A DNA stretch of 15,483 bases, taken from Treponema sp. (GTDB lineage Bacteria; Spirochaetota; Spirochaetia; Treponematales; Treponemataceae). Position 1 is the stretch's first letter. The number at the start of each line of letters is the position of its first letter. The notes under the pieces are model-generated. The model saw only the letters and a program-made list of their open reading frames with translations. It made no database searches and had not been told where the DNA came from. The stretch is taken from positions 1-15,483 of the forward strand of contig JABUUX010000367.1 in the NCBI GenBank assembly GCA_021442965.1, written 5' to 3'. This document shows positions 1 to 8,305 of the stretch, in pieces. The position numbers were made by a program, and so were the translations under genes.

Positions 1-702
1 TATATGTTTGAGCAGCGCGGAGACTGGACTATTTCTGAGTCTATAAACGAACTTACAGATAAATTGATTCGTCGTCATCCTCATGTATTTAAGGAGAGTG
101 CAGGTTCAAGTGAAGTTCAGGGAAATGCAGATACTGCAGATAAAGTTCTTTCTCAGTGGGAAAGAATTAAACAGAATGTAGAAGGAAGAAAAGAGAAATC
201 TGTTTTGGATTCTGTTCCTGAAGGATTTCCTCCTCTTTTAAAATCTTATAAATATGCAAAAAAAGCAATAAAAAAAGGATTTGATTGGGATAATAATGAG
301 GCCTGCAGAAATAAAATAATTGAAGAGTGGAATGAGGTGGTGGAAGCGGAAAAAGAAGTGAATCTTGCAATGAAAGAAGCTACTACTAAAAATCCTGTGA
401 ATGCTGACGGAGTTCCAGGGAAAGTCAAACCTTTGGAAAAATGTACAACGCCAGAACTTGATATGGCACAGCTTCATTTAGAGGAAGAAATTGGTGACTT
501 GATTTTTTCAATTGCTGCATACTGTGTGCGAATTGGAGTGAATCCTGAAAATGCTGTTCACCGTGCAAATAAAAAATTTTATGACCGTTTTTCTTTTGTT
601 GAAAGAAGGATGGAAGAAAACCAATGGCCTATGGAAAAGTCAGAAGAGAGTGTTAAAAGAATGAATGACTTTTGGGATGAGGCAAAGAAAAATGGAAAAT
701 AG
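1..702 (+). CDS. mazG: MazG nucleoside triphosphate pyrophosphohydrolase, 5' end cut by window
   Basis: MazG hydrolyses (d)NTPs to NMP and pyrophosphate in the cytoplasm and is linked to nucleotide-pool cleaning. The reading frame is open to the window edge. The first ATG (position 4) is internal: the visible protein opens in the middle of the N-terminal MazG domain, just before the family motif LIRRHPHVF (residues 21-29 counted from position 4), so roughly 60-80 residues lie outside. A second MazG-like helical domain follows, with an acidic helix around EEWNEVVEAE (107-116), a second acidic metal-binding helix EEEIGD (160-165), and the typical RANKKFYDRF (188-197). Between these helices is an insert of about 35 residues (120-155) that I do not expect in E. 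coli MazG. The stop overlaps the next gene, suggesting an operon. Identification is firm; the 5' boundary is artificial. Confidence 0.93.
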   Translation, partial: YMFEQRGDWTISESINELTDKLIRRHPHVFKESAGSSEVQGNADTADKVLSQWERIKQNVEGRKEKSVLDSVPEGFPPLLKSYKYAKKAIKKGFDWDNNEACRNKIIEEWNEVVEAEKEVNLAMKEATTKNPVNADGVPGKVKPLEKCTTPELDMAQLHLEEEIGDLIFSIAAYCVRIGVNPENAVHRANKKFYDRFSFVERRMEENQWPMEKSEESVKRMNDFWDEAKKNGK

Positions 703-1666
703 TGAAAAACTTTCTGAATCCAGTGTAGTGAGTAATGAAGAAAGCCAAGCGGGAAAATTACAGATAAATGTTCCTAAAGGAATTGCATGGGTAATTTTTT
801 CTTCGTTTGGTTTTGCATGTATGAGTATGTGTGTACGTCAGGCAGGCGAAGTGCCGTTCATGCAGAAAGCGATGTTCAGAAATCTTATAGCATTTATAAT
901 AGCATTTACATCGCTTATTTCGGTTGGTATAAAAGATAAATCAGTTTTTTATATTCAAAAACCTGCTGTAAAATATTTGATATTACGATGTTGTGTAGGC
1001 TGTCTTGGAATATTTGGGAATTTTTACGCAATTGGAAAAATGAATATTTCAGATGCAAGTATGCTTAATAAAATGAGTCCTTTTTTTACCATTATTTCAA
1101 GCTTTATTATTTTAGGTGAAAAACCTACATGGGTTTCTGTTGTAAGTCTTGTTACTGCTTTTACAGGAAGTCTTTTTATAATTAAACCGACTTTCTTTTT
1201 AACGGATCCTTCAAAATGCTTTCCTGCTATAGTAGGTTTTGTGGGAGGTTTTGGAGCAGGATTTGCTTTTGCCTGTATAAGAAAACTTAAGTCTTACAAT
1301 GTAAACAGTAAACTGATAATTTCTGTATTTTCATTATTTTCATGCCTGCTTTGTATTCCAAATTTAATTTTGAATTACTACCCTATGACTTTAACTCAGA
1401 CTTTGTGGCTTCTTGGTGCTGGTGTTGCTGCTGCTTGCGGGCAGTTTGGAATTACAAATGCATACTTTAATGCCCCTTCGAGTAAGATTTCTGTTTATGA
1501 ATATACGAATGTTATTTTTGCTGCTGTTTTAGGGTTTATTGCTTTTCATCAGATTCCTGATATTTACAGTATCTTGGGTTATGTATTAATTATAGGAACT
1601 GCTGTGGTAGTTTTTGTTGTAAATACTAAGAAGGAAAAGCCCAAGAGAGTTTTTTCTGAAGAATAG
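692..1666 (+). CDS. EamA/DMT-family membrane transporter
   Basis: This is an integral inner-membrane protein of the drug/metabolite transporter superfamily. It has about ten hydrophobic segments in two EamA repeats. The first repeat ends with the family-typical GEKPTWVSVVSLVTAFTGSL followed by an IIKP turn. The second ends with an equivalent block near the C terminus (FAAVLGFIAFHQIPD, then a last membrane helix and a basic tail). I chose ATG 692 (324 aa): GAGG at 679-682 lies nine bases upstream, whereas starts at 665 or 677 would lie deeper inside mazG without a better ribosome site. The gene overlaps the mazG end by 11 bases, so the two are probably co-transcribed and translationally coupled. 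The substrate cannot be read from the sequence; family members export or import amino acids, nucleotide sugars or S-adenosylmethionine. Confidence 0.88.
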   Translation: MENSEKLSESSVVSNEESQAGKLQINVPKGIAWVIFSSFGFACMSMCVRQAGEVPFMQKAMFRNLIAFIIAFTSLISVGIKDKSVFYIQKPAVKYLILRCCVGCLGIFGNFYAIGKMNISDASMLNKMSPFFTIISSFIILGEKPTWVSVVSLVTAFTGSLFIIKPTFFLTDPSKCFPAIVGFVGGFGAGFAFACIRKLKSYNVNSKLIISVFSLFSCLLCIPNLILNYYPMTLTQTLWLLGAGVAAACGQFGITNAYFNAPSSKISVYEYTNVIFAAVLGFIAFHQIPDIYSILGYVLIIGTAVVVFVVNTKKEKPKRVFSEE

Positions 1667-1676
1667 AAAGTCTGAT

Positions 1677-1866
1677 GGGGCTGTCCTTCATATCGGAGTG
1701 TCATCCTGAACTTGTTTCAGGATCTCAACACCATATATAGTGGAGATGAGGCTGTCTAATAAGTTCAAATCACAGTGTCATTCTGAACTTATTTCAGGAT
1801 CTCCACACTATATTTGGCGTAGATGCTGAACTAAATTCAGCATGACAATTCTTTTTGGACAGCCCC
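1677..1866. repeat. Composite hairpin repeat element (MITE/REP-like), three units
   Basis: The element fills the gap between two convergent genes. It has perfect 10-bp inverted ends, GGGGCTGTCC (1677-1686) and GGACAGCCCC (1857-1866). Inside are three units, each built as an end-like GGCTGTC block, a spacer of 10-19 bases, then an 8-bp hairpin stem with a 5-base loop. The stems are ATCCTGAA/TTCAGGAT at 1703-1723, ATTCTGAA/TTCAGGAT at 1780-1800 (one G-T pair) and ATGCTGAA/TTCAGCAT at 1823-1843. Units one and two are direct copies: 29 bases from 1698 and from 1775 differ at two positions, and similarity continues about 20 bases further. Unit three is inverted. No coding capacity is visible. It could be a non-autonomous mobile element, a REP-type sequence, or a bidirectional transcription end. 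The structure is certain, the class is inferred. Confidence 0.85.
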
Positions 1867-1878
1867 TTTGTAACGTTT

Positions 1879-3120
1879 TCAGTTCCCGCTTCTTCTTAAA
1901 AGTTCAAAGCAGCATCTGGCGTTGTGGTAAGCGGTTTTCCAGTTTCCACCTTTTGGCTCTTTTAAATTAGGTGTTCCATCTGGAAAAACTTCTGCCCACC
2001 ATTCACCGCCTTTTTTGTCAGTTTGGAAATTAATAATCCAGTCCCAAACTTTTTCTACGGCATCAGAATATTTAGAATCTCCGGTCATCTCCCAGGCATT
2101 ATAAAACCCGTTTATAGCTTCTGCCTGATTCCACCATACACGAATTCTATTGCGTTTTCCTTCTGTGCTGAAATTTTCAAAGGCACCCGCTTTGGTATCC
2201 ATACCTTCATTCAAGGCAGTTTCTGCCATATTAATTGCAATAGGCCTTGTTTCATTTATAATTTCAGAATCTTTTAATTCTGTTGCAGCTTCCCATAAAA
2301 GCCAGGAGGCTTCAATATCATGACCGTAACTGATTTCTGAGTCCAGTCTACTCCAATCCATATTGAAAAATAATCCTAAGTGCATATCTTTTTGAAGAAT
2401 TTTTGTATTTGTTATGTGAATAAGATTTTTAAGGGCTTTACCAACTTTCGATTGTTTTTCAATGTCCTCGGGAAGAACAATTGGGAGTGTTCTGTAAATA
2501 TTTGTGTAGGCTTCCATTACGTGAAGATTTGTGTTCATGGATTTTGCACAGTTCATGTCTTTTGAGGAAAGCCTCATATCATTTGTAGAAGTCCAGTTTT
2601 CTCCACAGGCTTCAATATATCCTCCATCTTTTTTATCAAAGGCATAGTTTTCCATAAGATCAAAAAGTTCCAGAGCTTTACCCATGTAAAAGGTAGCACC
2701 ATCAGCATCGTTTTTTAATTCTTTTATGGCAGCGGCATATTCAGATAATCCGTAAGCACAGAAAGCTTCTCCATAAATCTGTTTTTTTGAAACATCGGGA
2801 GTACCGTCAGGATGTACAGACCAAAAAACACCGCCGTTCTCTTTATCGAAAAACTTATTAATTATTGTGTCGGCGGCAAAATCTGCCATTTCCAGATAGT
2901 GAGTATCTTTGAAATATCTGGCTGCGGTAGAATATGCCCACAAAAATCTTGAAGTCATAACAATAGAACGAGAAATATTAAAATCAGGTTTGTTGTCATT
3001 CCCGATTTCACCAAAAAATCCTGTTTTCCCCGGTGTTGTATCTTTGGAGAATTTTTCCCAATAGGGCAGGATGTTGTTTAGTAATTCTGATTTAATTGAA
3101 GCGTAAATTTTGTTTTCCAT
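1879..3120 (-). CDS. AGE-family sugar 2-epimerase, probably cellobiose 2-epimerase
   Basis: The family converts a reducing-end glucose to mannose (or GlcNAc to ManNAc) in the cytoplasm with an (alpha/alpha)6 barrel. The start used here gives 413 aa, usual for cellobiose 2-epimerases. In this numbering visible conserved parts are SRFLWAYS (Arg58), YGEAFCAYGLSEYAAA (116-131), NTNLHVMEAY (His200), SYGHDIEASWLLWEAA (His267), WWNQAEAINGFYNAW (329-343) and WKTAYHNAR (His399). The two late histidines and the Trp pair match catalytic and stacking residues of cellobiose 2-epimerases. The frame is open to an ATG at 3159, but ATG 3120 is preferred: family alignment begins there and a TATATT box ends six bases before it. 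GlcNAc 2-epimerase is the alternative. In a gut treponeme it would fit mannan or cellulose oligosaccharide use; the neighbours do not show a sugar operon. Confidence 0.85.
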   Translation of the reverse strand: MENKIYASIKSELLNNILPYWEKFSKDTTPGKTGFFGEIGNDNKPDFNISRSIVMTSRFLWAYSTAARYFKDTHYLEMADFAADTIINKFFDKENGGVFWSVHPDGTPDVSKKQIYGEAFCAYGLSEYAAAIKELKNDADGATFYMGKALELFDLMENYAFDKKDGGYIEACGENWTSTNDMRLSSKDMNCAKSMNTNLHVMEAYTNIYRTLPIVLPEDIEKQSKVGKALKNLIHITNTKILQKDMHLGLFFNMDWSRLDSEISYGHDIEASWLLWEAATELKDSEIINETRPIAINMAETALNEGMDTKAGAFENFSTEGKRNRIRVWWNQAEAINGFYNAWEMTGDSKYSDAVEKVWDWIINFQTDKKGGEWWAEVFPDGTPNLKEPKGGNWKTAYHNARCCFELLRRSGN

Positions 3121-3126
3121 AATTGA

Positions 3127-3155
3127 AATATAGCGAAGTAATCTGGTAAAGTCGA
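3127..3155 (-). promoter_or_regulatory. Candidate leaderless promoter of the epimerase gene
   Basis: On the minus strand TCGACT (3155-3150) and TATATT (3132-3127) are separated by 17 bases, and six bases lie between the box and ATG 3120. No Shine-Dalgarno sequence precedes this ATG. Transcription would then begin at or next to the ATG. A second candidate pair, TTGGAA (3196-3191) and TATAAA (3174-3169) with 16-base spacing, would start transcription close to the alternative ATG at 3159. Confidence 0.35.
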
Positions 3156-3239
3156 GCATAGCTGGTGCTTTATAGTACTATTTCCACATATTCCAAAAAA
3201 TGATAAACTTTTCATTCAAAGATTTTGTAATACTGCTGT

Positions 3240-3259
3240 AAAGTTTAAGATAAAACTTT
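3240..3259. promoter_or_regulatory. Perfect inverted repeat upstream of glutamine synthetase gene
   Basis: AAAGTTT (3240-3246) and AAACTTT (3253-3259) are perfect inverted arms separated by six bases. The repeat lies 21 bases before the glnN start and overlaps the likely -10 region (a TTGTAA at 3225-3230 precedes GATAAA at 3249-3254 by 18 bases). It could be an operator for a nitrogen regulator or a weak leader hairpin. In AT-rich DNA a chance palindrome is possible. Confidence 0.35.
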
Positions 3260-3280
3260 TTGTAGGAATAGGAGATAGCA

Positions 3281-5371
3281 ATGATTGATTTGCCTGAAAT
3301 TTTTGGAAGTTCTGTTTTCAATGAAAAAGCAATGAAGGAGTATTTACCTTCTGATGTTTTTAACAGACTGAAAGTAACAATTGACAATGGAACACCTTTG
3401 GATTTGGAACTGGCAAATCAGGTGGCTCACGGTATGAAAGATTGGGCCATTGCAAAAGGGGCTACACATTTTACTCACTGGTTCCAGCCGTTGACAGGTG
3501 TTACTGCAGAAAAACATGACAGTTTTATTTCTCCAAAAGGAAACGGTACTGTAATTATGGATTTTTCTGGAAAAGAACTGGTAAAGGGTGAACCTGATGC
3601 ATCGTCTTTTCCAAGCGGTGGAAGCCGTTCTACTTTTGAAGCCCGCGGTTATACTGTTTGGGATCCTACTTCTTACGCATTCGTAAAAGATCATTCTTTG
3701 TGCATACCTACAGCATTTTGTTCCTATACTGGAGAAGCCCTGGATAAAAAAACTCCGCTTCTTCGTTCCATGGAAGCATTAAACGAACAGGCCTTGCGTA
3801 TTCTGAAACTTTTTGGAAGTAAGGCAAAGCATGTTACATCAACAATGGGACCTGAACAGGAATATTTCCTTGTAGATGAAAAAATGTTTAACGCACGTAA
3901 AGACCTTAAGATGACAGGCAGAACTCTTTTTGGCGCCCGTCCTGTAAAAGGTCAGGAGATGGATGACCAGTATTTTGCCGCAATTAAGCCGCGAATTACA
4001 GCTTTTATGGAAGACTTGAATATTGAACTTTGGAAACTGGGAATTTATTCCAAGACAGAACATAACGAAGCGGCTCCGGCTCAGCACGAAATGGCTCCAA
4101 TTTTTACAACTTCAAATTTGGCGGCGGATCAGAATCAGCTTACTATGGAAATTATGAAAAAGGTTGCCAGAAAACACGGTATGGTTTGTCTTTTTCATGA
4201 AAAACCATTTGAAGGTGTAAATGGTAGTGGAAAGCATAATAACTGGTCTCTTTCAACAGATGAAGGTGAAAATATTTTTGCACCTGGAAAATCTCCAAGA
4301 GAAAATGCACAATTCCTGCTTTTTATTACTGCGGTAATGAAAGCGGTAGATGAATATCAGGATCTTTTACGTATTTCTGTTGCCAGTGCCGGAAATGACC
4401 ATCGTCTTGGAGCAAATGAGGCTCCTCCAGCTATTATGTCTATTTACATGGGGGATGAACTGAATGCAGTTCTTAAATCAATTAAAACCGGAAAATCATT
4501 TGATAAAACATCAAATAAAAAAATAGAAATTGGTGTTGATGTTCTGCCACCTATTCCAAAAGATTCCACAGACCGTAACAGAACATCACCTTTTGCTTTT
4601 ACGGGAAATCGTTTCGAATTCCGTTCAGTAGGTTCTTCCCTTTCTATAAGCGGACCGAATACAACAATGAACTCAATTCTTGCATTTGCACTTAAAGCCT
4701 TTGCAGATGAATTGGAAAAATCTTCAGATTTTGAAGGTGATCTTCAGAACCTTATTAAACGGGAGATTACCAAACATTGGAGAATCCTTTTTGATGGAAA
4801 CGGATACGGAGCTGAGTGGAAAGTGGAAGCAGAGCGCCGGGGCTTGAAAAATTATCGCACAACTCCTGATGCTGTGGAGCATTATCTTGATAAAAAGAAT
4901 GTAAAGCTTTACACAGAAATGGGAATTTACACAAAAGACGAGATGAAGCATCACTATGATGTAAAACTTGAAAAATACTGCAAAATGCTGAACATAGAAG
5001 TTGGCACTATGCTTGAAATGATTCGTTCGGATATTCTTCCTGCAACTTACAAATATATGAATCTTTTAGGGGATGTCCTTCATAAAAAGCCATGTCAGGT
5101 AAAATCAGTTGAGAGCCTGTGGAAAAAATTAGGAGCTCTTAGTGATGAGCTTTATGATAATACTGAAACTTTAGATAAGATGTATGTAATTGCAAAGACA
5201 AAAACAAATCTTATGGAAAAAGCTCGCTACTATGCTGATGAAGTTCTGCCGTTTATGGAAAAGACCCGCAGTATAGCAGATCAGATTGAACCGTTATGGG
5301 GCATGGAATTCCGCCCATATCCAACATATGAAGAACTTCTGTTTGCAAACGAAGGATACGGAAATAAATAA
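3281..5371 (+). CDS. glnN: Glutamine synthetase type III
   Basis: The enzyme joins ammonium and glutamate to glutamine with ATP in the cytoplasm. It belongs to the large GSIII class, not the short GSI class: 696 aa, with the GSIII N-terminal domain ([10 protein letters not shown], 64-73) and a C-terminal extension ending near [12 protein letters not shown]. Active-site blocks are all visible: MGPEQEYF (189-196), [12 protein letters not shown] (262-273), [10 protein letters not shown] (314-323), [13 protein letters not shown] (372-384) and [17 protein letters not shown] (432-448). The adenylylation tyrosine of GSI enzymes is not expected in this class. The start is clear: AGGAG at 3270-3274 lies six bases before ATG. 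The stop TAA shares its last A with the ATG of the peptidase gene. The upstream inverted repeat suggests transcriptional control. Confidence 0.97.
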   Translation: MIDLPEIFGSSVFNEKAMKEYLPSDVFNRLKVTIDNGTPLDLELANQVAHGMKDWAIAKGATHFTHWFQPLTGVTAEKHDSFISPKGNGTVIMDFSGKELVKGEPDASSFPSGGSRSTFEARGYTVWDPTSYAFVKDHSLCIPTAFCSYTGEALDKKTPLLRSMEALNEQALRILKLFGSKAKHVTSTMGPEQEYFLVDEKMFNARKDLKMTGRTLFGARPVKGQEMDDQYFAAIKPRITAFMEDLNIELWKLGIYSKTEHNEAAPAQHEMAPIFTTSNLAADQNQLTMEIMKKVARKHGMVCLFHEKPFEGVNGSGKHNNWSLSTDEGENIFAPGKSPRENAQFLLFITAVMKAVDEYQDLLRISVASAGNDHRLGANEAPPAIMSIYMGDELNAVLKSIKTGKSFDKTSNKKIEIGVDVLPPIPKDSTDRNRTSPFAFTGNRFEFRSVGSSLSISGPNTTMNSILAFALKAFADELEKSSDFEGDLQNLIKREITKHWRILFDGNGYGAEWKVEAERRGLKNYRTTPDAVEHYLDKKNVKLYTEMGIYTKDEMKHHYDVKLEKYCKMLNIEVGTMLEMIRSDILPATYKYMNLLGDVLHKKPCQVKSVESLWKKLGALSDELYDNTETLDKMYVIAKTKTNLMEKARYYADEVLPFMEKTRSIADQIEPLWGMEFRPYPTYEELLFANEGYGNK

Positions 5372-6600
5372 TGTCTCTAGAAAATATTAAAAACTGGATG
5401 TCTTCTAAACGCGGGGAAATGGTTGAACTTCAAAAGAAAATTACTTGTGTAAAAGCACTTGCTCCGGAAAATGGCGGAGATGGAGAATCTGAAAAAGCTG
5501 GAGTGCTTTTAAGCTGGCTTAAGGAAAATGGATTTGAGCATATAGAAGTTTTTAACGCTCCAGATTCCAGAGTTTCTAGCGGAGTGCGTCCAAGTATTGT
5601 GGTTACAATTCCGGGTAAAAATAACTCTGCTCCTGTTCTTTGGGTTATGGCTCATTTGGATGTAGTTCCAACAGGCGAACTTTCTCTTTGGAAAACTGAT
5701 CCGTGGCAGTGCATAGAAAAAGATGGCAAACTGTTTGGACGCGGAGTAGAGGATGACCAGCAGGGGCTGACTTCTATGGTTTTTGCAGCCATGTATCTGA
5801 TTAAAAATCAAATTACACCAAATAATACTGTAAAACTTTTATTTGCAGCTGATGAGGAATGTGGCAGTGAATATGGAGTCCAGTGGCTTGTAAAAAATAC
5901 TAATCTTTTTAATTCTTCTGATATGGTTATCATTCCTGATGGTGGAGATTCTGACGGAGTAACAATTGAGATTGCTGAAAAAAATCTATTATGGCTTCGG
6001 TTTCATGTTTTAGGAAAACAGACTCATGGTTCCCGTCCTGATTCAGGAATAAATGCCTGTCTTGCCGCCAGTGATCTTGCTCTTAGAATTCATGGACTTG
6101 AAAAAGTTTTTAATAAAACGGATTCTCTTTTTGAACCTGATTATTCGACTTTTCAGCCTACAATGAGACAGAAAAATGTGGACGGAATTAACATTATTCC
6201 AGGCGATGATGTTTTTTTTATGGATTGCAGAATTCTTCCGTGTTACAAGTTGAGTGATGTTATTTTAGAAATAGAAAAACTGATTATGGATGTTGAAAAG
6301 GAATACGGCGTAAAAGTTGAATATTCTATTCCGCAACAATCAGAAAGTCCGGCAACATCTATAGACTCTCCTGTTGTAAAACTTCTTTCTTCTGCAATCA
6401 ATCTTGCACACGGACAGAAAACTCGATGTATTGGAATTGGCGGAGGAACAGTTGGTGCCGAACTTCGCCGGGAAGGTATTGACTGTGCGGTATGGAGTAC
6501 ATTAAATGATATGGCACATCAGCCAAACGAGTATTGTGTTATTGATAATATTATAAAAGATGCAGTAACACTTGCCGTTATATTTGAAAGTGATATTTAA
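5371..6600 (+). CDS. M20-family metallopeptidase (Sapep/PepV-like dipeptidase)
   Basis: Cytoplasmic two-zinc peptidase of the M20 clan, 409 aa, with a catalytic domain interrupted by a lid/dimerisation domain (about 200-325). Zinc and catalytic residues are all visible: MAHLDVVP (His95, Asp97), GRGVEDDQQG (bridging Asp128), DEECGS (general base Glu162, ligand Glu163), IPDGG (Asp190) and NDMAHQPNE (His383). HGSRPDSG (219-226) fits the lid-domain histidine loop, and IGIGGGT (354-360) is the usual glycine-rich stretch. The start overlaps the glutamine synthetase stop by one base (TAATG), so translation is probably coupled. It ends nine bases from the convergent regulator gene, with no clear terminator between. 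The substrate may be a short peptide or an N-acyl amino acid; the partnership with glnN suggests amino-nitrogen recycling, an inference. Confidence 0.88.
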   Translation: MSLENIKNWMSSKRGEMVELQKKITCVKALAPENGGDGESEKAGVLLSWLKENGFEHIEVFNAPDSRVSSGVRPSIVVTIPGKNNSAPVLWVMAHLDVVPTGELSLWKTDPWQCIEKDGKLFGRGVEDDQQGLTSMVFAAMYLIKNQITPNNTVKLLFAADEECGSEYGVQWLVKNTNLFNSSDMVIIPDGGDSDGVTIEIAEKNLLWLRFHVLGKQTHGSRPDSGINACLAASDLALRIHGLEKVFNKTDSLFEPDYSTFQPTMRQKNVDGINIIPGDDVFFMDCRILPCYKLSDVILEIEKLIMDVEKEYGVKVEYSIPQQSESPATSIDSPVVKLLSSAINLAHGQKTRCIGIGGGTVGAELRREGIDCAVWSTLNDMAHQPNEYCVIDNIIKDAVTLAVIFESDI

Positions 6601-6609
6601 AAGGTTTCT

Positions 6610-7230
6610 TTATTCGCGGACAAATCTTTGTGCAGGCGATACTATCCAAATAGCTTCAAGTTCTGTGTCGCCTGCATTTTCAAGTGTATGAGGTGCACTG
6701 GCAGGGAATGAAACACTGTCTCCCTCGCTCATCTGATAAACCTGATTTTCGTAATGAAGGGCTGCTTTGCCTTTTGTAATAATTCCAACTTCCCGTCCAA
6801 TGTGACCGTAGGATCCGCGATGAGTATGTGTGTGCGCAGGAATTTTTACAATGTATGCTTCAAAATCATGGGATTTTTCATTTGGATCAGGCTGAGCCAG
6901 TTCTTCATAGTGAACATCATCTTCATTCATTTTAGCTCTTTCATCAGCACGGATAATTTGAACCGGATGCTGGCGACGGTATTCATCAAAAAGAAATTCT
7001 AAATTTATATCCAGTACTTCTGCCAGAGAAAGTAGTGTGTCTATGGCAGGTGATACGTGATTTCTTTCTATTTGAGAAACAAGACTTTCGGAAACCCCGG
7101 CTTGCTGTGCTACATATTTTAATGTGTAACCTTTATGTTCCCGCATCATACGGAGTTTTTCTCCAAAGTGATACGGTACTTTCTTTTTAGGTTCTGTATT
7201 ATTCTGGTCGCTAGTTTGCGAAGGTGTCAT
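6610..7230 (-). CDS. XRE-family transcription regulator with C-terminal cupin sensor
   Basis: A DNA-binding regulator of the HTH-cupin type, 206 aa. A Lys-rich N-terminal tail precedes a classical XRE helix-turn-helix (about 22-81; FGEKLRMMREHKGYTLKYVA, then VSESLVSQIERNHVSPAIDT). A linker leads to a cupin_2 barrel (about 123-198), with IPAHTHTHRG, HIGREVGIITKGKAALHYE, GDSVSFPASAPHTLENAG and possible metal ligands His133, His135, His143 and His181. The family includes regulators of polyamine, amino-acid and carbon metabolism that sense a small ligand through the cupin. AGGAG lies ten bases before the ATG. The gene overlaps the end of the upstream 357-aa gene by 20 bases, so both come from one mRNA. 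The convergent glutamine synthetase/peptidase pair is a plausible but unproven target. Confidence 0.9.
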   Translation of the reverse strand: MTPSQTSDQNNTEPKKKVPYHFGEKLRMMREHKGYTLKYVAQQAGVSESLVSQIERNHVSPAIDTLLSLAEVLDINLEFLFDEYRRQHPVQIIRADERAKMNEDDVHYEELAQPDPNEKSHDFEAYIVKIPAHTHTHRGSYGHIGREVGIITKGKAALHYENQVYQMSEGDSVSFPASAPHTLENAGDTELEAIWIVSPAQRFVRE

Positions 7231-8284
7231 TATTTTGTTTCTCCTTGTTCAATCCTGTTACGAACTGAATAAAGTAATCTTCAAGCGTTTTGTGTGGTCC
7301 TTCCAGGTTCAGTTTGGCACGGCTACGGGCATTGTCCCGGCGAACTGTATACATAGAGTAGAAGTCTCGGTAGTCCAATCCGGCGTCGGCTTTAACGTGC
7401 TGCCCTAAGAACTTGGAAACTTCATCACGGCCAATGGCTGCAATTCCCTTTTCGCGAAGGATAGAACGGAGTGTTGTAATCTGCTCAAAAGAAATGCCAA
7501 AAAGGAATTCCTCCATAGCCTGACTTACTCCGGATTCTCCCATTTTTAGTTTTATGAACTGAATCCATTGTTCGTCCATCTGCATGGATATAAGTAAAAG
7601 TTCACTGGTTCCCATCATTGTGCCGAATGCAGGCGCCAGTTTACGGCGTGCGGTCCATACAGATTGAAGAACAGGGGCTACTGTTTCTACTGTCTGATCA
7701 TTCCAGTGTTCCCAAAGAAGCAGAAGTGAAAGAGCCCATTCACGCCGGAATTCCATAGGTTGCGAAGAATCCCGGATAAGGTTCAGATAAACGTCTTCTG
7801 CCAGAAGAGAAAACATTGATGAAATGGTTTCATTTTGAAGACCACGGGCAAGTTTATCACAGCCTTCCATATGGCTGGCATATTTTGAAAATGATGAAAT
7901 GGTATGCATTTTTGCAACCAAAAATCCTTTTCCAAGAATGGCCTTGGAAGGAAGCTGCAGAGTTGAATCACCTTCATCCTGATGTTCAATGAGAGAATCT
8001 ATAAGAGAAGTTGGAGTACGTGTTCCACCTGCAAGTTCATGTCGTTCCAAAAGGGAAGGGAAACGTGCTACTGATTTTGCCAGATGTTCCAAATCTTTTA
8101 ATCTGTCATCAAAAACTTTCCATTTTTCAGGACTTTTCTCTTTTACCAAAGGCATGAATTCATCGACAAGTTCCCTTTCCCTTGGAGTTAAAAGTGTAAC
8201 TTCCTCCTTTACAGTTTCTGAAGGTTGGGCGTTGTCGAAAAAAGAGTTGATATCAACACTGACAAAATCGTTAGAGTCTGACAT
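7211..8284 (-). CDS. Uncharacterised 357-aa protein, co-transcribed with XRE-cupin regulator
   Basis: I do not recognise this family. The protein is soluble in appearance, with no signal peptide or membrane segment. It has an acidic, probably flexible N terminus (residues 1-30) and a long predominantly helical body rich in Leu, Glu, Lys and Trp (for example SLLLLWEHWNDQTVETVAP). The C-terminal part is basic and helical (YTVRRDNARSRAKLNL), and the extreme C terminus is polar. No metal-binding cluster, P-loop or catalytic signature is evident. The ATG at 8284 has AGGA about eight bases upstream and a good -10 box, so expression is likely. The gene overlaps the regulator gene by 20 bases. The length and the absence of compositional oddities support a true conserved gene, possibly restricted to treponemes. 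Confidence 0.8.
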   Translation of the reverse strand: MSDSNDFVSVDINSFFDNAQPSETVKEEVTLLTPRERELVDEFMPLVKEKSPEKWKVFDDRLKDLEHLAKSVARFPSLLERHELAGGTRTPTSLIDSLIEHQDEGDSTLQLPSKAILGKGFLVAKMHTISSFSKYASHMEGCDKLARGLQNETISSMFSLLAEDVYLNLIRDSSQPMEFRREWALSLLLLWEHWNDQTVETVAPVLQSVWTARRKLAPAFGTMMGTSELLLISMQMDEQWIQFIKLKMGESGVSQAMEEFLFGISFEQITTLRSILREKGIAAIGRDEVSKFLGQHVKADAGLDYRDFYSMYTVRRDNARSRAKLNLEGPHKTLEDYFIQFVTGLNKEKQNNDTFAN

Positions 8285-8305
8285 ATAAAATCCTGTATAA
8301 CTTTA

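Noticed and set aside
665..691. Upstream starts for the EamA transporter (665, 677)
   Set aside because: They lie deeper in mazG, and the GAGG ribosome site is correctly placed only for ATG 692.
1698..1803. Two near-identical 29-base repeats that could suggest a CRISPR array
   Set aside because: Only two direct copies, each a self-contained hairpin, with similarity continuing into the supposed spacer and a third inverted copy; no cas genes nearby.
3178..3387. Minus-strand 69-codon frame across the glnN start
   Set aside because: It covers the glnN promoter and start, has no ribosome site and no recognisable protein.
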